A stretch of 51,132 nucleotides of DNA. Origin: CBDBJL01 sp965206365 (GTDB taxonomy: Bacteria; Pseudomonadota; Alphaproteobacteria; JABAAW01; JAHZMA01). How positions within the stretch are numbered: position 1 is the first letter of the stretch; the number at the start of each line of letters is the position of its first letter. The position numbers and the translations under genes were made by a program. The stretch lies in contig CBDBJL010000010.1 in NCBI GenBank assembly GCA_965206365.1, forward strand, positions 1-51,132, read 5' to 3'. The notes beneath the pieces were generated by a model. It was not told the origin of the DNA. It searched no databases and was given only the letters and a program-made list of their open reading frames with translations. Below are positions 45,160 through 51,132 of this stretch, in pieces.

Positions 45160-46682
45160 TTATCTTAAATTACTGAATTTTTTAAAAAATCCTAGCGGGT
45201 TTTTATCATAAGATACCAACATATTCTTGGTATGACGATAATGACTAAGCATTACTTTATGAGTTTCCCGTCCTATACCAGATTTCTTATACCCCCCAAA
45301 CGATGCATGAGCCGGATAAGCGTGGAAGCAATTGCACCAAATATGACCCGCCTCAATTCCTCTTGCAAAGGTTTGCATTTGATGAATATCGCGCGTCCAT
45401 ACACCAGCACCTAATCCATATAATGTATCATTAGCAATTTCCAAAGCCTCGGCATCATCCTTAAATATAACGACGCTCACAACAGGTCCGAATATTTCTT
45501 CTTGAAAAATACGCATCTTATTATGACCTTTTAAACACAGTAGGTTTAATATAGTACCCGTTTGGATAAAGTTTGTTATCAAACTTCTCACCACCAATAA
45601 GCACCTCTGCACCTTCTTGTTTGCCAATATCTATATTAATTTAGTATTTTTTCATATTGGTCATTAGAAACCTGTGCACCCATTATAGTGCCACCATCAA
45701 GGGGATCTCCCATTGTGATAGCCTCTATACGTTTTAAGCACCGTGCCATAAACTCTTCATAGATACTTTCATGAATAAGGGCACGCGATGGACAAGTACA
45801 CACCTCACCTTGATTGAAAGCAAATAGAACAAATCCCTCAATGGCTTTATCAAGAAAATTATCATCCTCAACCATTATGCTGGGAAAGAAGACATTAGGG
45901 GATTTTCCCCCAAGTTCCAGTGTCACTGGAATAATGTTTTCAGAGGCATATTGCAAAATAAGACGCCCTGTTGTCGTCTCACCAGTAAATGCAATTTTTT
46001 TAATATCACGATGTTGCACTAAAGGCTTACCAGCCTTTGGTCTAAAACCATTAACAATATTAAGCACACCATCTGGTAAAAGATCTGCTATTAATTCCAT
46101 TACAAAAAGTATGGAAATAGGTGTTTGTTCTGCTGGTTTGAGAACCACACAATTGCCAGCAGCTAATGCGGGTGCTATTTTCCATATCGCCATCAAAATA
46201 GGAAAATTTCAAGGAATAATCTGACCTACAACCCCTAAAGGCTCGTGAACTTCCATAGAAACCATATTGGCATCAATATCTACCACATCACCTGATTCAG
46301 CACGAATAACGCTACCAAAATAACGAAAATGATCTATCGCCAATGGAATATCTGCTGCTAAAGTTTCTCTAACAGCTTTACCATTATCCCAAGATTCTAC
46401 TATTGCTAAATTTTCTAAATTTGCTTCAATCCGCTCTGCAATCTTAAACAACAAACTGCTACGCTCGCCAACAGATGTTTTCCCCCACGAAGCCGCAGCC
46501 TTTGATGCAGCCACAACCGTAAGATCAATATCTTTACTATTAGATTGTGCTACTTTTGTTAATACACTCCCATCAACGGGAGAAATATCATCAAAATATT
46601 CGCCATCAACCGGCGCAACCCATTTTCCACCTATATAATTTTCATATTGTTTTTTAAATTCCGGTTTCCTGTAAGCTATTAT
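45160..46682 (-). pseudogene. AldB/ExaC-type aldehyde dehydrogenase, inactivated
   Basis: Reading on the minus strand from about 46682, ENYIGGKWVAPVDGEYF and SKAAASWGKTS lead to GQIIP, then TGA (46211-46209) where the invariant Trp of IPWNFP should be. The frame continues with LELGGKSPNVFF and FNQGEVCTCPSR (catalytic Cys present). It shifts near 45633 (after YEKILN, before IDIGKQEGAEVL) and again near 45530 at an AAAA, and ends with EEIFGPVV and SGIGRETHK. No ATG is found at the expected start, where ATA ATA follows AGAGG. One nonsense change, two frameshifts and a lost start make function very unlikely. Confidence 0.85.
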
Positions 46683-48380
46683 AACCTCTACTTTATACTA
46701 ATAATAAACAATGTTATAAAGAATGGGTCTCATAATTCTACTCAAAAAAACAGCACTCCTCAAAAATCCCCCAATAATCTCCTGATGCAAGAATCTTCTG
46801 GTGGCACATCCCTATAAATACCACAATGGTGAATATCAGGCTACCCACAATAGATGGTAAATGTTAAGCTATAAAATTAGTAATACTATTTTTTGAAATG
46901 CTTTTTATTAATAACATATTTCAATGTGGATACAATTTTTTCCGAAGCGATCTTTTGGGTGCGATCATAATTCAGTATCAAATTTTTATTTCGATGGATT
47001 CGCCCTTAAGATATTGCCAGTAGGGATAATGAAAATGCTTTGCAACGTCTTTTCCGTAACATAGCTATAGAATTCTACCTCAGCAAACCATCTTGTTTCA
47101 TTACTTGCAATCATCGTTGTTTTTTGAGATAACCGTACCCTTTTAAAACGTTAAATCAGCAAAGCGAGGTTTGAAATATGATACAAACGTTATTCTTTGA
47201 AAAATCAGAAAGCAACGATACTTTTTATATAGAAATTGATTATCCTAATCCTACCCATTATTAAGAATCAACTAACCTTGTACATGCCAGCCGATAAAAT
47301 CTACCATTTACTTGATAATACGCATGCAAAAATAGTTGAGTGCGTAGAGTGGTGTGAATGGGATGCGGAATATGGTTACAGCCTTTTCTAGGTGCATATT
47401 CAATTTTACCGAAGAAGATCTTAACAAAATTGTACAATTTGCTATTGATGAAGTCACAGCCTTACAAAAAAGGCAATAGCCCCAAAATCAATCATAGATT
47501 TATTGTTCTTTCCACTGGAGTTCCTCTAGGAATGAAGCGTTGCTGATAAGATGCGCGCTTGCCGATGGAGGTGCAATGCCAATAATATGCAATAAAGCGG
47601 TAAAATATCGCTTGCAAGCATGAAGCAACAAAATCACTGCCCTATCCCTCGACGCCGTGTTTGCCTGCGAATGGTATGGCAGAAAACATATTGTCTACCC
47701 CTCGCTTGCCGTGCATCAGCCATGATCACCAGAATAAAAGACGCAAAACAACCTTGTCAACGCGCCGATTGCCAACGTGCCGAAGCAAATCATTGCCAAA
47801 ATGATATAATTTTCATCAAATTGAAATTATTTAGCTGAATCTTGGCAATATTTTTAAAGAAACGCAATGATTACAACAATTTATAAAATCGCTGGCGAAG
47901 GATGCAGTTTAGCGTGATATTATATTATAAAAAAGCTCTTTTTAAGTTATTTTTTAGGAAGATAAGATAGCTATATGCCAGAAATCATTGAGTTTACGTG
48001 ATAATACATCACTGCCTTAAAGCGTTGTCGATTGCACTTTTCTCCACCTCAATTGTCATTTTGCGAGATAAAATTATCGTTTCATGCAATGACATTGCTA
48101 TTTAATGCGATGCTATCGTTATTTAATAAAGCAAAATTACGGTTTTGCATGATAGAATTGTATTTTGGCATAATATAATGGTTATTTACACATTGAAAAT
48201 TGTCTTTAATTATCTAAAATTGCTAGAAATGATAATAGAATTTTGAAGTAGCGTCATCTTGTTGATAGCATATATTCTCTATTTCAGTAAAATTTATACT
48301 ATCAATCCATTATCTCACTTACAATAATTAATATTTGCAATTCTGGATATTGGGGCGCAGAATTCGCTTTATATAAATTA
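46683..48380. other. 1.7-kb non-coding or decayed stretch
   Basis: No intact gene. On the + strand two short frames may be remains of one small gene: MIQTLFFEKSESNDTFYIEI (47178-47264), then MPADKIYHLLD through CVEWCEWDAEYGYSLF (47284 to about 47392). The latter continues after a shift as FNFTEEDLNKIVQFAIDE to 47480. I do not recognise the family. 47500-47840 is slightly richer in GC and may be old coding DNA. 47840-48380 is AT-rich with nothing identifiable. Confidence 0.35.
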
Positions 48381-48454
48381 GGGGGTTCGACCGCGCCTAA
48401 CGCGCATGAGGGTGCCCATGCGCCCCTATAACCCCCGCTACTACTCAATTCGTG
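48381..48454 (+). repeat. GC-rich hairpin repeat, copy B
   Basis: GGGGGTT (48381-48387) pairs with AACCCCC (48430-48436). Within the loop GCGCATG (48402-48408) pairs with CATGCGC (48417-48423). The tail to 48454 includes a 23-bp segment (48432-48454) found again in reverse at 50335-50357. Confidence 0.7.
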
Positions 48455-48489
48455 TGGTGACTCGTATCTTTTACGAGAATTTTTTATTT

Positions 48490-49963
48490 CTAGCCCAATG
48501 TTGGCATGGTAAATTCTGGATTTTCGCGTAACCCGCTTACCCATCTGGTGGTAACGGCTTTAACCTTAGTATAAAACCGCACCCCTTTCATTGCCATAAA
48601 CAGCATGGTTGCCAAAGGTAGAATTTTTCCAACCACCAAAAGAATGAAACGCCATCGGCACTGGAATGGGCACATTTACCCCTACCATGCCCACCTGTAT
48701 ATCACGGGCAAAATTGCGGGCAGTATTATCGCCATCGCGGGTAAATCGCCGTGCCATTGGCGTAAGGATGCTGATGAATTAAATCCACCGCCGATTGATA
48801 ATCAGGTTTGCGTGCCACACAAAGCACAGGTCCAAAAATTTCATCCTACCAAATCTGCATATTTTCGGTTACATTATCAAATAAAGTGCCCCCTAAATAA
48901 TAGCCTTCTTCATAGCCCTAACATGGTCTGTTTAAAGTTTCTGCCATCGACCACCATGGTTGCGCCTTCTTGTTCACCCATATCAATATAGGCTTTCACC
49001 TTATCGCGATGTTCTTTGGTTACCAACGGTCCCATTTCGCGATCACTGCTTGTGGCTGGTCCAATCTTCAATGCTTCAATTTTTGGTTTTAACTTTGCTA
49101 CTAATGCATCAGCAACCGCGTCGGTAACCGGCACTGCAACCGAAATCGGCATACAGCGTTCATCTGCCGAATATCAGCACATTGGCTGCCATATCCATAT
49201 CGGTATCGGGCATGATATGTGATTTTTTGCCCCGCCCAAAACCTGCACCCTTTTGCCATTTTGTATGCCAGTTTCGTAAATATATTTGGCAATCGGGGTA
49301 GAGCCCACAAACGAAATTGCTTGTACATCTTGATGGGTTAGCAATGTATCCACCGCCAATTTATCGTCCTGCACCACATTGAAAACGTCATCGGGCAAGC
49401 CTGCGTGTTTTAACAATTCTGCTATCACCAAACTGGTCGATGGGTCGCGTTTGGAAGGTTTAAGAATAAAGCAATTGCCACGCAAGCGGAAACATTCACA
49501 TTGGCACCATAGCTGGAAAATTAAAAGGCGTAATGCCGGCAACTACCCCCAAAGGTTGACGCATGCTATAACTATCCATATTTGGTGCCGACCTGATCGG
49601 TAAAATCAGATTTTAACAGATACGGAATCGCAGTAGAAAATTCTACCACCTCAATGCTACGCGTTAATTCGCCTAGCGCATCATCATGGGTTTTGCCATG
49701 TTCGGCTGAAATGATCTTTGCGATAATATCGGCATTATCCCATAATAGATTCTTGAATTTATCCATAATGCGGGCACGCTTTAATGGCGAGAAATTTGAC
49801 CATTCAGGAAAGGCATTACGGGCAGCTTGCACCGCTTGATTAACCTCATCAACCGACGCCAACGCCACTTGCTTTTCTGATTTCCCGGTCGCCGGATTCC
49901 AAACTTATTGCCAGATGTTGAATCAACAATTTGATTATTAATCCAATGATTGATAATGTTCAT
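48490..49963 (-). pseudogene. mmsA: Methylmalonate-semialdehyde dehydrogenase (MmsA), shredded
   Basis: Minus-strand pieces in several frames follow the order of MmsA: INHWINNQIVDSTSGNKFG, SVDEVNQAVQAARNAFPEW, CFILKPSKRDPSTSL, QAISFVGSTPIAKYIYETG, DERCMPISVAVPV (catalytic Cys), DREMGPLVTKEHRDKVK, FTRDGDNTARNFARDIQVG and ENPEFTMPTLG. At least five frame changes and a short deletion near 49190 are needed to join them. The enzyme makes propionyl- or acetyl-CoA from (methyl)malonate semialdehyde in valine or pyrimidine breakdown; no activity is expected from this copy. Confidence 0.9.
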
Positions 49964-50034
49964 GATATTTTCTTTAACCTGCCCCTAAATGCCTGCTGGA
50001 ATGATTAAGCGGGTCACGCTTAATCATTCCAGGA

Positions 50035-50328
50035 CTATTCAATTCCTTCCATTTGCTCAAAGCCTGATGCGCTGATGGAAAGTGGCACAAAATGCCCGCA
50101 CCCTGGTTGCGGTTGGCTATTTTGCCCCCAGCTCCATATCACATCGCCACGTGATATGGTATAATGGCTTTGTGCCGTTATTGTAAAGCCTTCAAAATGA
50201 TGATTGTGCACCCGCTTGCAATTGGAGTGTTTTATGGAATAAAACATGTAGATTGGCAGTCCCTGACTTGTATTAAGCACCTGCCGAAACGCTAGTGGTT
50301 TTAGTGTTGGGCATCTACCGCAACCCAT
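50035..50328 (-). pseudogene. Dihydropyrimidinase/hydantoinase C-terminal remnant
   Basis: The last 55-60 residues (from HHFEGFTIT, about 50209) match the C-terminus of D-hydantoinase/dihydropyrimidinase: YTISRGDVIWSWGQNSQPQP and GCGHFVPL. The upstream part of the frame has no similarity and runs into the repeat at 50335, so the catalytic domain is gone. Its position 5' of mmsA recalls reductive pyrimidine degradation loci. Confidence 0.7.
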
Positions 50329-50334
50329 TTACCG

Positions 50335-50400
50335 CACGAATTGAGTAGTAGCGGGGGATGGGTCGTGACAAGGCGGGTGACACGCCGTGAAGTCACCCCC
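50335..50400 (-). repeat. GC-rich hairpin repeat, copy C
   Basis: This is an inverted copy of the element at 48.4 kb: 50335-50357 equals the reverse complement of 48432-48454. GGGGG (50353-50357) pairs with CCCCC (50396-50400), with GTGAC/GTCAC and GGCG/CGCC as inner stems. Confidence 0.7.
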
Positions 50401-50516
50401 TTGATATCTTGTGCGCACCCTACATCAGCCATATGACATAAAATCATAGGGCTCGTTCGGACTATCTGCGCCAGTGTTTAGCTCTATAAAATCTATTATC
50501 CCCATCTTTCCATCAC

Positions 50517-50546
50517 GAAAAAAGCTACTAGAAAACTCTAGTAGCT
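50517..50546 (-). terminator. Rho-independent terminator
   Basis: On the minus strand a 10-bp stem AGCTACTAGA/TCTAGTAGCT with a 4-nt loop is followed by seven T (50523-50517). It would end transcription from the TPR remnant and regulator to its right. Confidence 0.75.
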
Positions 50547-50590
50547 GGGAATTCAAAATCGCTCATATAGAAAAAACGGCGCAATGCTTT

Positions 50591-50890
50591 TTAGTGCAAG
50601 CACCTGGACATATAGCACCGCTTCCCAGCCAAAACTGAGATGGGTGCATCAGCCCCTAATGTTCGTGCCTTTTGAAAATCGGCACACACTCCATCAATAT
50701 CAACTTACTCATATTTAGCCCTACCACGATTATAATAGACTTCGGCATTATCGGGTTGCAATTGAATTGTATGCGTAAAATCCTTAATTGCCTGCTGACG
50801 ATTTTGTAATTCTGCATAAGTAAATCCGCGATTATAACTAGGTGGTGGTATCATCAGGTTGTAATTTAATCACATAATTACCTTAAACTA
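50591..50890 (-). pseudogene. TPR-repeat protein remnant
   Basis: The minus strand reads IKLQPDDTTT, then (after a shift) YNRGFTYAELQNRQQAIKDF, IQLQPDNAEVYYNRGRAKYE. An in-frame TAA (50707-50705) follows, then VDIDGVCADFQKARTLGA and a stop at 50591. These are typical TPR repeats with the usual C-terminal ACADFQKA ending. One nonsense codon and one frameshift mark it as dead. Confidence 0.75.
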
Positions 50891-50917
50891 AGAAATTCCG
50901 TAAAGAAAACAGCAATG

Positions 50918-51132
50918 TCACTTCCATATCTTAGTTTTTTTGGCGAAAGCTTCAAGATAATCAATTAATGCATTTGAGGCGGCAATTGCAGATGCAGTAT
51001 GGCCGTTTGCAACATCGAGAAGCAATTTTGCATGCAGTTCGGCCGCAATATTAAAATCTTCCTTTTTCATATGCAGTATCCAAAAGCGTCGCGACAATCC
51101 TTGGACAATACGCATGGTTTTCTGGGCGAACT
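50918..51132 (-). CDS. GntR-family regulator, FCD-domain C-terminus (partial)
   Basis: The frame is open to the window edge and ends at 50918. LSRRFWILH, AAELHAKLLLDVANGHTASA and ASNALIDYLEAFA match the C-terminal helices of FadR-type FCD ligand-binding domains. The DNA-binding domain would lie outside the window. Such regulators often sit beside catabolic genes; here the neighbours (hydantoinase and mmsA remnants) are decayed, so whether it is intact cannot be judged. Confidence 0.65.
   Translation of the reverse strand, partial: FAQKTMRIVQGLSRRFWILHMKKEDFNIAAELHAKLLLDVANGHTASAIAASNALIDYLEAFAKKTKIWK

Noticed and set aside
46209..46211. TGA read as Trp (altered genetic code)
   Set aside because: TGA clearly ends other intact genes such as clpA, and the dehydrogenase has further lesions.
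47620..47838. Possible gene in the slightly GC-richer stretch
   Set aside because: No start signal, no recognisable motif and frames broken by stops; left as unexplained debris.

Overview
The window is AT-rich DNA from an alphaproteobacterium, probably a Rhodospirillales- or SAR116-like organism that is marine or host-associated. This is inferred from gene content: TRAP transport, MttB-like and dimethylglycine-dehydrogenase-like genes, several CaiB/BaiF CoA-transferases, clpS-clpA, hldE, and a Tas-like reductase. Many reading frames are broken while the housekeeping genes are whole, so the genome looks as if it is losing genes. Indels at A-runs could also be sequencing errors.

Layout. 1-560: decayed DNA and a terminator. 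561-6412: a methylamine-type locus with an MttB-like methyltransferase, a PhyH-like dioxygenase, a large FAD/aminomethyltransferase dehydrogenase behind a clear promoter with a 20-bp palindrome, and two small unknown proteins. 6415-10729: cobD, the clpS-clpA adaptor/unfoldase pair and a small HNH-like protein. 10790-12779: a dead type II restriction-modification system (BsaWI-like nuclease plus methyltransferase). 13266-15532: an intact pentapeptide-repeat gene followed by a wrecked paralogue. 15779-24443: an aldo-keto reductase, clpB with a sigma-32-type promoter, a glycosyltransferase, an acetyltransferase, tRNA-Asp, hldE, a Lon-N-domain protein and a thioredoxin-TPR co-chaperone.

24756-35340 is a catabolic block. 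Two paralogous amidohydrolases flank a small Rieske ferredoxin on the + strand. They converge on a tightly coupled minus-strand operon (RidA, alpha/beta hydrolase, two CoA-transferases, MaoC-like hydratase, acyl-CoA dehydrogenase), with a divergent aldehyde dehydrogenase. The set suggests breakdown of an unidentified ring or branched acid through a semialdehyde and CoA esters.

35484-43989 is a second catabolic unit. LysR, a DUF1445 protein, a three-gene TRAP transporter and a full-length 5-oxoprolinase-type enzyme lie on one strand. This set fits uptake and use of pyroglutamate or D-glutamate.

44000-51132 is mostly a gene graveyard. It holds an aldehyde dehydrogenase pseudogene beside an intact DUF779 gene, a shredded mmsA, a dihydropyrimidinase tail, a TPR remnant and the end of a GntR/FCD regulator that runs off the window. 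GC-rich hairpin repeats occur three times (35.4, 48.4 and 50.4 kb). No CRISPR array, rRNA, insertion sequence or prophage was seen.
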